The position numbers were made by a program, and so were the translations under genes. This document shows positions 44,757 to 55,954 of a stretch of 64,000 nt of DNA, in pieces. The stretch is from Motiliproteus sp. SC1-56. Lineage in GTDB: Bacteria > Pseudomonadota > Gammaproteobacteria > Pseudomonadales > Balneatricaceae. The notes under the pieces were generated by a model. That model made no database searches. It had not been told where the DNA came from and saw only the letters and a list, made by a program, of their open reading frames with translations. The DNA lies in contig NZ_JAEMGS010000003.1 of NCBI RefSeq assembly GCF_017309075.1, forward strand, positions 239,128 through 303,127. Reading direction: 5' to 3'. Position 1 is the stretch's first letter. Each line of letters opens with the position of its first letter.

Positions 44757-45394
44757 CAGGAAGCATCCCCTTCGTCTTTATCATTGTTGGGCCGGATGAT
44801 TGGCTTGGGAAAACCAAACAGCAACGCAGTGACCCGCAGCAGACGGGACAGGGCAGCGACCGCCAGGAGAATAAAGGACAGCGCCAGAACCGCCTTCAAC
44901 ACCCAGCGATTGGAAAGCCCCGCCGGAGCCGGGCTGGATTCGCCGACCTCGTAGGAGCTGAGGGCGTAGGGGATCATCTCGTAGACAGCAATGGCCAGAA
45001 ACGGCAACAACAGCAACACGATGCCGAAAAACTCGATCCAGCCTTGCGTTTTCAATGACAGACGCTCATGGATCACGTCTACCCGCACGTGATCATCCAC
45101 CGCCAGGGTATAGGCCAGTCCGAGCAGCCAGCCCGCGCCGGCCAGGTGCCACTGCAGCTCTTCCAGCGTCACGGAGCCCTGACCGAAAATATAACGGCCA
45201 ACCACCGCCCAGATAATCACCCCGGTAACCACCAGCCACAGCCAGGAGGCGACCTTACCAATCGCGGTGATCAGCGCGTCGAGGGAGAGACTGAAACGGG
45301 TATTGGGAAGCTCGGTATGGTGATGAAGAAATTCATCGGCGTCGGGCAGATGGGTATAACCCTCACCCGACGCTTCGCGGTCGGACATCGTCAT
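44756..45394 (-). CDS. dctQ: TRAP transporter small permease (DctQ)
   Basis: 212 residues with four membrane helices (about 35-58, 72-90, 112-135, 160-185) and the DctQ-type stretch TLEELQWHLAGAGWLLGLAYTLAVDDHVRVDVIHERLS. It partners DctM in the membrane. I chose the ATG at 45394 because GAGGGAA lies upstream; an in-frame start further upstream (45454) would run into the dctP-dctQ hairpin. The N-terminal ~40 residues are acidic and histidine-rich (DADEFLHHHTELPN), longer than usual. Confidence 0.88.
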   Translation of the reverse strand: MTMSDREASGEGYTHLPDADEFLHHHTELPNTRFSLSLDALITAIGKVASWLWLVVTGVIIWAVVGRYIFGQGSVTLEELQWHLAGAGWLLGLAYTLAVDDHVRVDVIHERLSLKTQGWIEFFGIVLLLLPFLAIAVYEMIPYALSSYEVGESSPAPAGLSNRWVLKAVLALSFILLAVAALSRLLRVTALLFGFPKPIIRPNNDKDEGDAS

Positions 45395-45433
45395 GGATGT
45401 TCCCTCGCTTAGTAAGATCTTATCTATGAAATG

Positions 45434-45457
45434 CGGATGGCCCCGTGGGGCCATCCG
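45434..45457 (-). terminator. Intercistronic hairpin between dctP and dctQ
   Basis: Perfect 11-bp stem CGGATGGCCCC/GGGGCCATCCG with a 2-base apex. It has no long T-run, so it more likely stabilises the dctP message or causes partial termination, giving more binding protein than permease. Confidence 0.65.
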
Positions 45458-45499
45458 TGTTTTGGGAAGCGCACCGGACTCACGTCCGGCGTTGCCAGT

Positions 45500-46564
45500 T
45501 TACTTGGCAGCTTCCAGATCGCTCGGCAGGTAGGCACGCTGGTCCCAGACCTGGTAGCTCTCCATGAACGCCTGCTGGCTTTCATAGACACGCTTGAAGT
45601 CGGCATCCTTGGAGGCTTCTTCTTCAAGCACCTCGTTAGTCACCTTCTTCAGCTCACGCAGAACCTCAACGGGGATCTGGTCAGCATTGACGCCTTTTTC
45701 CTGGAAGCCGGCCAGTACTGCGCCGTTCTTGTACTCACCCTCGGCCAGGCCGCGGGTAGTCGCGGCGGTGCAGGATGCCTCGACCAGCGCTTTCTGGGCG
45801 TCGGTCGCCTTATTCCACTCGCCCTTGTTGATCAGCATGTACTGAGCCGTGAACTGCTGGTGCCAGCCCGGGAACAGGTTGTACTTGACGACCTGGTCGA
45901 AGCCCAGAATCTGGTCAATCGCCGGCATGGAGAACTCGGTGGCATCGATGGTGCCCTTCTCCAGCGCCTGGTAGAGTTCGCCGCCCGGCATCATGGTGAC
46001 AGAGGCACCCAGACGCTCAAGCACCTTGCCGCCAAGGCCCGCGAAGCGGATCTTCATACCCTCGTAGTCATCAAGGGAGTCGATTTTATTGGCGTACCAG
46101 CCAGCCGTCTCGGGACCGATGATGCCGCAAAGCTGCGCATGCACATCAAAGCCCTTGTTGGCGTAGATCTCCTGCAGCATCTCGTGGCCGCCACCGTAGT
46201 AGTACCAGCCGGTGTAAGCCCAGGGCTTCATACCGAAGGGAACCGCGGCAAACAGAGGTACGGCGGGAACTTTACCCTGATCGTAACCGATCCAGGTATA
46301 ACCGGCGGCGACTTTGCCATCGGATACGGACTGCAGAATATCGAACGGCGGTACCAGCTTGCCCGGCTCATAGACCCGAACCTGAATGCTACCGTCGGAT
46401 GCGGTGGTGAGATTATCGGCCACCCAGGCAGCAGGTGAACCCAGGCCCGGCAGCTTGGTAGCGAAAGCAACCGGCATTTTCCAACGCAGGTCGTCCGCGA
46501 AAGCCGATCCGCTCGTGATTGCAAGCGCGCCGACTACTCCGGTAATGGCCTTAGATAATTTCAT
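45500..46564 (-). CDS. dctP: TRAP transporter substrate-binding protein, TakP-like (DctP)
   Basis: 354-residue periplasmic binding protein with a signal peptide (MKLSKAITGVVGALAITSGSAFA, cut before DDLRW). It matches the TakP-type 2-oxoacid-binding subgroup: YTWIGYDQGK, MKIRFAGLGGKVLERLGASVTMMPGGELYQALEKGTIDATEFSMP and the YNLFPGWHQQ segment. In TakP an arginine in the KIR(F/V)GG region binds the carboxylate. The likely ligand is pyruvate, lactate or another 2-oxo/2-hydroxy acid. It is the first gene of dctP-dctQ-dctM. A 19-bp dyad lies about 170 bp upstream. Confidence 0.9.
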   Translation of the reverse strand: MKLSKAITGVVGALAITSGSAFADDLRWKMPVAFATKLPGLGSPAAWVADNLTTASDGSIQVRVYEPGKLVPPFDILQSVSDGKVAAGYTWIGYDQGKVPAVPLFAAVPFGMKPWAYTGWYYYGGGHEMLQEIYANKGFDVHAQLCGIIGPETAGWYANKIDSLDDYEGMKIRFAGLGGKVLERLGASVTMMPGGELYQALEKGTIDATEFSMPAIDQILGFDQVVKYNLFPGWHQQFTAQYMLINKGEWNKATDAQKALVEASCTAATTRGLAEGEYKNGAVLAGFQEKGVNADQIPVEVLRELKKVTNEVLEEEASKDADFKRVYESQQAFMESYQVWDQRAYLPSDLEAAK

Positions 46565-46730
46565 TGATGACGTCTCCTCATCTTTTGTTTTTGTGTTTTA
46601 CCCGGCCAGCAACCCGGGTATGGCCCAGGCATTTGTTTTTTTGTCCGCCCGGGTGGTAGCTGACCTAAAGCAGCTTAGGCCAGCTATCGCAGGGGCAACA
46701 GTAACTTCCTGATTTTTGCCCCTATCCGAG

Positions 46731-46749
46731 ACATTGGTAATACCAATGT
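46731..46749. promoter_or_regulatory. LldR/PdhR-type operator 1
   Basis: ACATTGGT-AAT-ACCAATGT, perfect 8-bp arms around 3 bases, the strongest of the four copies. The TTGGT-N3-ACCAA core is the known form for PdhR and LldR of the FadR subfamily. It is 167 bp upstream of dctP. Confidence 0.72.
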
Positions 46750-46876
46750 ACCGAAATAGACCCACACCATAGAGCCCATCGGGTTAGCTGTCAATCCATG
46801 AATGGCACCGCGCGATTCACTCCGAGCTATAAACCACCTGCTAAAGTAACACCCAAGCACCCCGACCCGCCTTCCC

Positions 46877-46891
46877 ATTGGTCATACCATT
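46877..46891. promoter_or_regulatory. LldR/PdhR-type operator 2
   Basis: ATTGGT-CAT-ACCATT, one mismatch in the outer arm. Confidence 0.55.
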
Positions 46892-47035
46892 TACATCAAC
46901 CAAAGCACTCGGACTTGGGGCAAGCCTTACCGGCGGGCGCCAAAACAACGGCAAGCGGGGCAGCCAACCCGCCCGCAACAGCCTGAGCCGGGTTTCAGAG
47001 GAGAGCCGGCACAGCAGCGAAGCCCGGGAAGTAAA

Positions 47036-47048
47036 CTGGTAAGACCAA
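47036..47048. promoter_or_regulatory. LldR/PdhR-type operator 3 (weak)
   Basis: CTGGT-AAG-ACCAA, an imperfect copy between the stronger ones. Confidence 0.4.
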
Positions 47049-47244
47049 AAATCGCGAACAAAAGGCGTGCAGCACCGCTGCCAGAATTACAGCACGCAAA
47101 CCACCCTGAGCGAAAACCCGTCGCGCCATAATTGATTAAAGACAGGAAAAACAAGGAGCCCCGAGACGCAGACCACTCAGCCGAAATAGACAGGATTGAC
47201 AAGAAACCCTATCGCCGGCTAGGGTAGCCCATCCCCTGCGGTCT

Positions 47245-47259
47245 ATTGGTCTTACCAAT
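47245..47259. promoter_or_regulatory. LldR/PdhR-type operator 4
   Basis: ATTGGT-CTT-ACCAAT, perfect 6-bp arms, about 250 bp upstream of the D-lactate dehydrogenase gene. Confidence 0.65.
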
Positions 47260-47507
47260 CATCCGCAAATGGAAAATAACAACACCATGAGAACCACCCC
47301 ATGGGGCTACTGAAACAGACACCCTGGGCACTGCGCCCCCACCCCTTGGCGAGCCGCGAACCGTCACCAGACGCCATTGCCGTAGCAACCACCCGGGACC
47401 GAACGATGCGCCCTTAACCACTTTCCCGTTTGCTTTTACCCACTGCGCCCCAAATCACGCCGGGCGACCTGCTCCGGCTCCGGTCGCCATAACGAGGACT
47501 GACCATC

Positions 47508-50378
<2,871 letters not shown>

Positions 50379-50405
50379 AGGCGGACATCATTAAGGAGCG
50401 AAGAC

Positions 50406-50885
50406 ATGTCACTGCCCGAAGTTAAAACCATTCTCTACACCACCTCGCTGAGCAAGCATACCCGCCCGGTATTCCGCCACGCCGTCAAACTGGCGAACGT
50501 CTACAAGGCCAAGATCATCATGCTGCACGTGGTGGAGCCGATTGGTGAGATGGGCCACGCCCTGATCGAGAACTACCTGCCCGAGGACCTGATCAAGAAG
50601 ATGCACGACGAGGGCATCGACAACATCAAGCGGACCATGAAAGACCGGGTCGCCAAGTTCTACGAGGACGAACTGAGCCACATTGAAGACAGCCCCGCCC
50701 TGGACGTCGAGCAGGTGGTCGCCGAAGGCAACCACGGCGACGCCATCGTGGAGGTTGCCAAGAAGTACGACGCCGACCTGATCGTGATGGGCTCGCACAA
50801 CCGCCTGGGCCGCTCCAGCGGTACCACCCGCGCGGTCATCAAGTACTCCAAGCGGCCGGTACTGGTCATCCCCACCGAGGGCTGA
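50406..50885 (+). CDS. Universal stress protein UspA family
   Basis: 159-residue single Usp domain: KTILYTTSLSKHTRPVFRHAVKLANVYKAKIIMLHVVEP at the N-terminus and the ATP-binding tail IVMGSHNRLGRSSGTTRAVIKYSKRPVLVIPTEG (G-2x-G-9x-G-S/T pattern), so it probably binds nucleotide. It lies 27 bp after the D-lactate dehydrogenase gene and is likely co-transcribed, past the hairpin at that stop codon. Confidence 0.88.
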   Translation: MSLPEVKTILYTTSLSKHTRPVFRHAVKLANVYKAKIIMLHVVEPIGEMGHALIENYLPEDLIKKMHDEGIDNIKRTMKDRVAKFYEDELSHIEDSPALDVEQVVAEGNHGDAIVEVAKKYDADLIVMGSHNRLGRSSGTTRAVIKYSKRPVLVIPTEG

Positions 50886-50914
50886 TCAACGCAAGCTGAG
50901 GAGCAGTCCGGGGA

Positions 50915-51808
50915 ATGACGGCCATTAATCCAGAGCTGATCGAACGGATTTTTCTGACCGTCTTTCCCCTCTTTGCCATTGTCCTGACCGGCTACCTCTA
51001 CGGCCGTCACCGCCCCGCCGATATCGAATTCGCCAACCGCGCCAACATGGACCTCTTCGTCCCGGCGCTGATCTTTCACTCCCTGGCCACCCAGACCTTT
51101 CCCCTGAGCCAGTACCAATCACTGGCCATTGGCGCCGCCGCCGTGGTGCTGGGTTCGGGCCTGCTGGTGCTGCCGCTGGTGCGGCTGCTGAAGACGGATG
51201 TGAAGACCTTCCTGCCGCCGATGATGTTCAGCAACTCGGGCAACCTGGGCCTGCCCCTGCTGGTGCTGGCCTTTGGTGAACAGGCCCTGCCGGCGGCGGT
51301 GATTCTCTTTATCATCGAAAACACCCTGCACATGAGCGTCGGGGTCTACATGCTGGACCGGCGCAACCACCCCCTGCAACTGCTGAAGATGCCGATGATC
51401 GCCGCCACCATCGCCGGGGTGATCTGGAGTCTGGCCGCCTGGCCCTTGCCCCAGGCGGTGGCCCTGCCGGTGGAGATGCTGGGCCAGATCTCCATTCCCC
51501 TGATGCTCTTCACCCTGGGCATCCGCATTGCCCAGGTAGGTCTGCAGAACTGGCGCGAAGGCTTGATCGGCGCCATTCTCTGTCCCCTTTCCGGCATCCT
51601 GGTAGCGCTGGCCTGCCGCCCCTGGCTCGGGCTCAGCGAAGAGCAGTTCGCCATCCTGCTGGTCTTCAGCGCGCTGCCCCCCGCCGTGCTCAACTACATG
51701 GTGGCCGAGCGTTACAACCAGGAGCCCCACCGGGTCGCCTCCATCGTCCTGATCGGCAACATGGGCAGCCTGCTGATCATGCCGGTGGTGCTCGCCTTTG
51801 CCCTCTGA
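50915..51808 (+). CDS. AEC family transporter
   Basis: 297-residue auxin-efflux-carrier family protein with about 10 membrane helices in two halves. Typical features are IEFANRANMDLFVPALIFHSLA near the first crossover, NSGNLGLPLLVLAFGEQALPAAV and the C-terminal ALPPAVLNYMVAERYNQEPHRVASIVLIGNMGSLL. Bacterial members carry dicarboxylates, malate or similar acids, so a link to the lactate genes is plausible. It lies 29 bp after uspA and 43 bp before the ROK kinase gene. Confidence 0.85.
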   Translation: MTAINPELIERIFLTVFPLFAIVLTGYLYGRHRPADIEFANRANMDLFVPALIFHSLATQTFPLSQYQSLAIGAAAVVLGSGLLVLPLVRLLKTDVKTFLPPMMFSNSGNLGLPLLVLAFGEQALPAAVILFIIENTLHMSVGVYMLDRRNHPLQLLKMPMIAATIAGVIWSLAAWPLPQAVALPVEMLGQISIPLMLFTLGIRIAQVGLQNWREGLIGAILCPLSGILVALACRPWLGLSEEQFAILLVFSALPPAVLNYMVAERYNQEPHRVASIVLIGNMGSLLIMPVVLAFAL

Positions 51809-51851
51809 CCCCCACCGCGGCTGAGCGGCTAACCGGCACGAGGAGCGCGCC

Positions 51852-52769
51852 ATGCGAATCGGCATCGACCTGGGCGGCACCAAGATCGAGGGCATCGTGC
51901 TGGCCCCGGACGGTACCGAGCTTGCCCGCCGCCGCGTCGCCACCCCCGGCGGCAACTATGACGCCACCCTCGAGACCCTGGTCGCCCTTATCGAGGACCT
52001 GGAACGCCAGTGCAATGCCCGCTGCAGCCTGGGCATCGGCATTCCGGGCACCCTCTCCCCAGACAACGGCCGGGTCAAGAACGCCAACTCCACCTGCCTC
52101 AACGGCAAGCCCCTCAACCGGGATCTCGAGGCACGCCTGCAGCGCCCGGTCCGTATCGCCAATGACGCCGACTGCTTCACCCTCTCCGAAGCCACCGACG
52201 GCGCCGCCGCCGGCGCCAACAGCGTCTTCGGCGTCATTCTCGGCACCGGTGTTGGCGGGGGTGTAGCGATCGCGGGACGGCTGCTCGCCGGACCCAACGC
52301 CATTGCCGGCGAGTGGGGCCACAACCCGCTGCCGAGCGCCGCGGAGGCAGACCTGCCGCTGCCCACCTGTTACTGCGGCCGGCACGGCTGCCTGGAGACC
52401 TACCTCAGCGGCCCAGGCCTGTTGCAACGCTATGTTGCCGCCGGCGGCGAAACGCTGCAGAGCGTTCCGGCCCTGCTGACCCGAGCCCATCACGGCGAGG
52501 CACTGGCCCGCGACGTGATGGCCCACTACTACGACCGCCTGGCGCGGGGGCTGGCGACGGTGATCAACGTGGTGGATCCCGAAGTGATCGTTCTCGGTGG
52601 CGGCCTGTCTAACATTCGGGCGTTGTATCGGGAGATCCCCCGGCGCTGGGGGGACTACGTGTTCTCCGACCGGGTGAACACGCGCCTCACTCCCCCCCGC
52701 TTCGGCGACAGCAGCGGCGTGCGGGGCGCGGCCTGGCTCTGGCCCTTGCCCGAGATCAAGAGTCCGTGA
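51852..52769 (+). CDS. mak: ROK family sugar kinase, fructokinase-like
   Basis: 305-residue ROK kinase. ATP loop IGIDLGGTKIEGIVL (3-17), catalytic aspartate in IANDADCFTLSEA, GTGVGGGVAI and the ROK zinc motif GEWGHNP...CYCGRHGCLETYLSG are all present. The pattern ANSTCLNGKPL is seen in the Mak (manno(fructo)kinase) branch, so it probably phosphorylates fructose. N-acetylglucosamine or other hexose kinases remain possible. No DNA-binding domain is present. GAGGAGC precedes the ATG. Confidence 0.85.
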   Translation: MRIGIDLGGTKIEGIVLAPDGTELARRRVATPGGNYDATLETLVALIEDLERQCNARCSLGIGIPGTLSPDNGRVKNANSTCLNGKPLNRDLEARLQRPVRIANDADCFTLSEATDGAAAGANSVFGVILGTGVGGGVAIAGRLLAGPNAIAGEWGHNPLPSAAEADLPLPTCYCGRHGCLETYLSGPGLLQRYVAAGGETLQSVPALLTRAHHGEALARDVMAHYYDRLARGLATVINVVDPEVIVLGGGLSNIRALYREIPRRWGDYVFSDRVNTRLTPPRFGDSSGVRGAAWLWPLPEIKSP

Positions 52770-52898
52770 GCCCCGGGTTGCCGAACAGGCGCAATCTGAT
52801 AAAGTCAGCCCCGAGGATAATTACCACAGTTATAACCGGATCTGTCTGCCCGTTTTGTCATTCAGCCCGCGTTAAAAACTGACTAATAAGATAAAAAA

Positions 52899-53831
52899 AT
52901 GACTCTGCAGACACTGCTCCAGGCCAACCTGGCCGCCATTTGTCCCGATCCCATCATCGCGGTGGATCGCGCGGGCATCATCGTCTTTTTCAACGATGCC
53001 GCAGAGCAGCTGCTCGAGTACCGGGCGGATGAGGTGATGGGCAAGCTGCACATCCAGGATCTTTACCATCCCAGCCGCGCCGGACGCATCGTGAAGCGCA
53101 TGATGTACTCGCCCGAGTACGGCGGCAAAGGCCGAATCCAGGGGCACGAGTCAGCCCTCATCAGCAAGCACGGCCGCATCATCCCGATCCAGATCTCTGC
53201 CGCGCTGATCATGGAGGACGGGCGCGAAGTCGGCAGCATCGGCTTTTTCCACGACCTTAGCCGCCGCAAGCAGATGGAGAACTCGCTGCGCAAGCTGTCC
53301 ATCACCGACAACCTCACCGGACTGCACAATCAGCGCCATTTCTACGCCGTGCTCAAGCAGGAGATGGCCCGCAGCGCCCGCTACAACCAGCCCCTGAGCC
53401 TGGTCTGCGCGGACATGGACAACTTCAAGCAGGTCAACGACTCCCTGGGCCACCAGGTGGGCGACAGCCTGATCGCCTTCCTCGGCGCCATGATTCGCGA
53501 GGAGCTGCGCAGTAGCGACTTCGGCTTCCGCTACGGCGGCGATGAGTTCATGATCCTGCTGCCCCAGACCGGGCTTCCCAAGAGCCGGGCCCTGGCGGAC
53601 CGGCTGCGTCAACGCTTCCACCAGGAGGCGCCCGAGGTGGTCAGCGGCCTGGACCGCTCCCTGCCGCCCCTGAGCCTGAGCATCGGGGTCGTCGACTTCA
53701 AGCCGGGCACCAGCTCGGAGCTGTTTATTCGGGAGGCGGATATGGCCATGTACCAGGCCAAGAGCGGCGGCGGCAACCAGGTCGCCCTCTCCGAATCCCC
53801 GCGCCCGTCGCAGCCCCCTCCCCACCACTAG
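52899..53831 (+). CDS. PAS-GGDEF diguanylate cyclase
   Basis: 310 residues with no membrane segment. N-terminal PAS domain (about 10-125: IIAVDRAGIIVFFNDAAEQLLEYRADEVMGK) and GGDEF domain (about 135-295) starting ITDNLTGLHNQRHF, with the active motif FRYGGDEFMILLP and an RSSD inhibitory site just upstream. It should be an active, product-inhibited cyclase. It ends about 130 bp before a short GC hairpin terminator. Confidence 0.88.
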   Translation: MTLQTLLQANLAAICPDPIIAVDRAGIIVFFNDAAEQLLEYRADEVMGKLHIQDLYHPSRAGRIVKRMMYSPEYGGKGRIQGHESALISKHGRIIPIQISAALIMEDGREVGSIGFFHDLSRRKQMENSLRKLSITDNLTGLHNQRHFYAVLKQEMARSARYNQPLSLVCADMDNFKQVNDSLGHQVGDSLIAFLGAMIREELRSSDFGFRYGGDEFMILLPQTGLPKSRALADRLRQRFHQEAPEVVSGLDRSLPPLSLSIGVVDFKPGTSSELFIREADMAMYQAKSGGGNQVALSESPRPSQPPPHH

Positions 53832-53873
53832 AGCCCGGCCTCCGCCCCAATTCTCCAGTCTTTTCAATGCCAT

Positions 53874-53888
53874 TGCGATTGATTCGCA
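53874..53888. promoter_or_regulatory. Fur-like 7-1-7 dyad
   Basis: TGCGATT-G-ATTCGCA has the 7-1-7 form of Fur boxes, although only about half of the positions match the classical core. It lies about 30 bp upstream of an extended -10-like box. Confidence 0.4.
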
Positions 53889-53956
53889 TTTGCATTTTCA
53901 ACGCCCGCCTTTGATGCTATCCTAGGCCCCGTCCAACCTATCGCGTTTTAAGCGTT

Positions 53957-53981
53957 GGGCCGCTCCGGCGGCCCCTTTTTT
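53957..53981 (+). terminator. Rho-independent terminator
   Basis: GGGCCGC (53957-53963), loop TCCG, GCGGCCC (53968-53974), then six T residues after one C. It ends either the PAS-GGDEF transcript or a short transcript started at about 53930. Confidence 0.85.
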
Positions 53982-54029
53982 CAGTCTTCTTTTGATTCCT
54001 TGCCACGCCCTTCAACCGGCGCTTTTCGA

Positions 54030-54048
54030 CGTTTCCACCCTGGAAACG
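54030..54048. promoter_or_regulatory. 8-3-8 inverted repeat upstream of Na/Pi cotransporter
   Basis: CGTTTCCA-CCC-TGGAAACG, perfect 8-bp arms, about 130 bp upstream of the cotransporter start. A likely operator for an unknown regulator. Confidence 0.45.
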
Positions 54049-54175
54049 CGGTGGCATGACCCAGATCACGCCCCCGGCGCCTCGCCCCACCGCTCTCCTT
54101 GGCTGGTTTCTGTTACCATCCCCAATAACCCCGGCTAACAGCCTGAGATCAAAGCGTTAACAGTGGATTGTCAGT

Positions 54176-55954
54176 ATGAAGAAGGGAATCCTGATCGGCC
54201 TCGCCCTGCTCCTCAGCGGCGCGATCCTGGCGGCCCAGGGCGCCGCCCCCGCCATGCCCTGGGGCAGCATGCTCGCAGAGCTTCTGGGCGGGCTGGCGCT
54301 GTTTTTGTTCGGCATGGAGATGATGGCGGCCAGCCTCAAGGCGGTGGCGGGCGACCGCATGCGGGTGATCCTCGCCCGCCTGACCAAGAACCGCCTCATG
54401 GGCGCCGCCACCGGCGCCCTGGTCACGGCGGTGATCCAGTCCTCCTCCGTCACCACCGTATTGGTGGTCGGTTTCATCACCGCCAACCTGATGACCCTGA
54501 GCCAGGCCGTCGGCGTGATCATGGGGGCCAACGTCGGCACCACCATCACCGCTCAGATCGTCGCCTTCAAGGTCACCCAGTACGCCCTGCCCATGCTCAC
54601 CCTGGGCTTTGCCCTGCAGTTTTTCAGCAAGCGCGACACCCTGGTCCATTACGGCAGCATCCTGATGGGGCTGGGGCTGATCTTTTTCGGCATGGCGCTG
54701 ATGGGCCAGGGCATGGAACCGCTGCGCCAGTACCCGCCCTTCCTGCAGCTGATGCAGCAGATGTCGGCGCCCCTCTACGGCATTCTGCTGGCAGCGGCCT
54801 TCACCGCCCTGGTGCAGTCCTCCTCCGCCACCACCGGGATCGTCATCGTCATGGCCAGCCAGGGGCTGATCCCCCTGACCACCGGTATCGCGCTGATCTT
54901 CGGCGCCAACATCGGCACCTGCATCACGGCCCTGCTGGCCTGCATCGGCAAACCCCGGACGGCGATCCAGGCCGGGGTCGTGCACATGCTCTTCAACGTC
55001 CTGGGGGTCGCGCTCTGGTTCTTCTTTATCGACCAGCTTGCCCAACTGGTGGTCTGGCTCTCCCCGAACGCACCCCATCTCGAGGGGCCGGCGCGGCTCG
55101 CCGCCGAGGTGCCACGCCAGATCGCCAACGCCCACACCGTTTTCAACGTGGCCAACACACTGGTGTTCCTCCTTTTCACCCCCCAGCTGGCCCGGCTGGT
55201 GACCTGGCTCGTGCCTGAGCTTCCCGCCGCCGCCGTGCCGACGGTGCAGCCCAAGTACCTCACCAGCGTCCTCCTGGAGACCCCCTCCCTGGCGCTGGAT
55301 GCCGCCCGTCGGGAGATTGCCCGGATCGGCAGCCGGGTGGACGACATGCTGCAGGAGGTGCTGCCCGCCATCGTCTCCGGCAACGGCCACCGCCTGGACC
55401 AGATCGAGCAGATGGACGAGGAGGTGGATACCCTGCACCGGGCGATCATCCGCTACCTGGGGGAGATCAGCAAAGCCAACCTGTCCCAGCAGCAGACCGA
55501 CGAACTGATCCTGCTGATGGAAGCCGTGAACGACCTGGAGAACGTCGGTGACCAGATCGAAACTAACCTGGTCAGCCTCGGGCGGCGCAAGATCAGCGAG
55601 GGCATCGAGATCAGCGAACCAACCCAGCGGGTGCTGCAGAAGCTGCAGGCCGCCGTGGCCGAGACCCTGCACGAAGCTACGGAGGCAGTGGTCAAGAGCG
55701 ACCTGGAACGGGCGCGTCAGGTGATGGAACGCAAGACCGATATCGAGCGCCTGGTCAGCAGCGGCTACCAGCACCAGGCGGAGCGGCTGGTGATCGACGC
55801 GCCCCACCGGGTGAGCGCCTACCGCCTGGAGATCGACACCATCGAGCGCCTCAAGCACATCTACTACTACGCCAAGCGGGTGGCCAAGGCGGTGGTGGCG
55901 ATCGACGCCCTCAACGACAGGGAGCTCGAACCCAAGGCCGAGGCCGCCTCCTGA
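54176..55954 (+). CDS. Na/Pi cotransporter family protein with PhoU-like tail
   Basis: 592 residues. The membrane part (about 1-345) contains the two signature repeats of the Na/Pi (NptA/PF02690) family, VIQSSSVTTVLVVGF and VQSSSATTGIVIVM, each followed by GANVGTTIT or GANIGTCIT. The C-terminal ~220 residues are helical and PhoU-like (SRVDDMLQEVLPAIVSGNGHRLDQIEQMDEEVDTLHRAI, MEAVNDLENVGDQIETNL). The protein should import or balance phosphate with sodium; export and other anions are possible in this family. It is monocistronic with a weak ribosome binding site. Confidence 0.87.
   Translation: MKKGILIGLALLLSGAILAAQGAAPAMPWGSMLAELLGGLALFLFGMEMMAASLKAVAGDRMRVILARLTKNRLMGAATGALVTAVIQSSSVTTVLVVGFITANLMTLSQAVGVIMGANVGTTITAQIVAFKVTQYALPMLTLGFALQFFSKRDTLVHYGSILMGLGLIFFGMALMGQGMEPLRQYPPFLQLMQQMSAPLYGILLAAAFTALVQSSSATTGIVIVMASQGLIPLTTGIALIFGANIGTCITALLACIGKPRTAIQAGVVHMLFNVLGVALWFFFIDQLAQLVVWLSPNAPHLEGPARLAAEVPRQIANAHTVFNVANTLVFLLFTPQLARLVTWLVPELPAAAVPTVQPKYLTSVLLETPSLALDAARREIARIGSRVDDMLQEVLPAIVSGNGHRLDQIEQMDEEVDTLHRAIIRYLGEISKANLSQQQTDELILLMEAVNDLENVGDQIETNLVSLGRRKISEGIEISEPTQRVLQKLQAAVAETLHEATEAVVKSDLERARQVMERKTDIERLVSSGYQHQAERLVIDAPHRVSAYRLEIDTIERLKHIYYYAKRVAKAVVAIDALNDRELEPKAEAAS

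Larger units (their letters stand above)
46565..47507. other. 940-bp control region with four TGGT-N3-ACCA dyads
   Basis: No gene is supported in this divergent region between dctP and the D-lactate dehydrogenase gene. It contains four GntR-type dyads (listed separately). Its length is unusual for this compact genome. No tRNA or clear terminator was found. Confidence 0.7.
53832..54175. other. 345-bp intergenic region with dyads and a terminator
   Basis: Between the GGDEF gene and the Na/Pi cotransporter gene. It holds a Fur-like 7-1-7 dyad (53874-53888), an extended -10-like box TGCTATCCT (53915-53923), a terminator (53957-53981) and an 8-3-8 dyad (54030-54048). No coding frame is supported. 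Confidence 0.6.

Noticed and set aside
46927..47202. 91-codon frame in the TRAP/D-lactate dehydrogenase gap
   Set aside because: No ribosome site, unusual Cys/Gly/Ser composition, and it lies across one of the operators; treated as non-coding.
54052..54080. Possible sigma-54 promoter (TGGCATGACCC...)
   Set aside because: The -24 half is only partial and no GC-containing -12 element occurs at the needed spacing.
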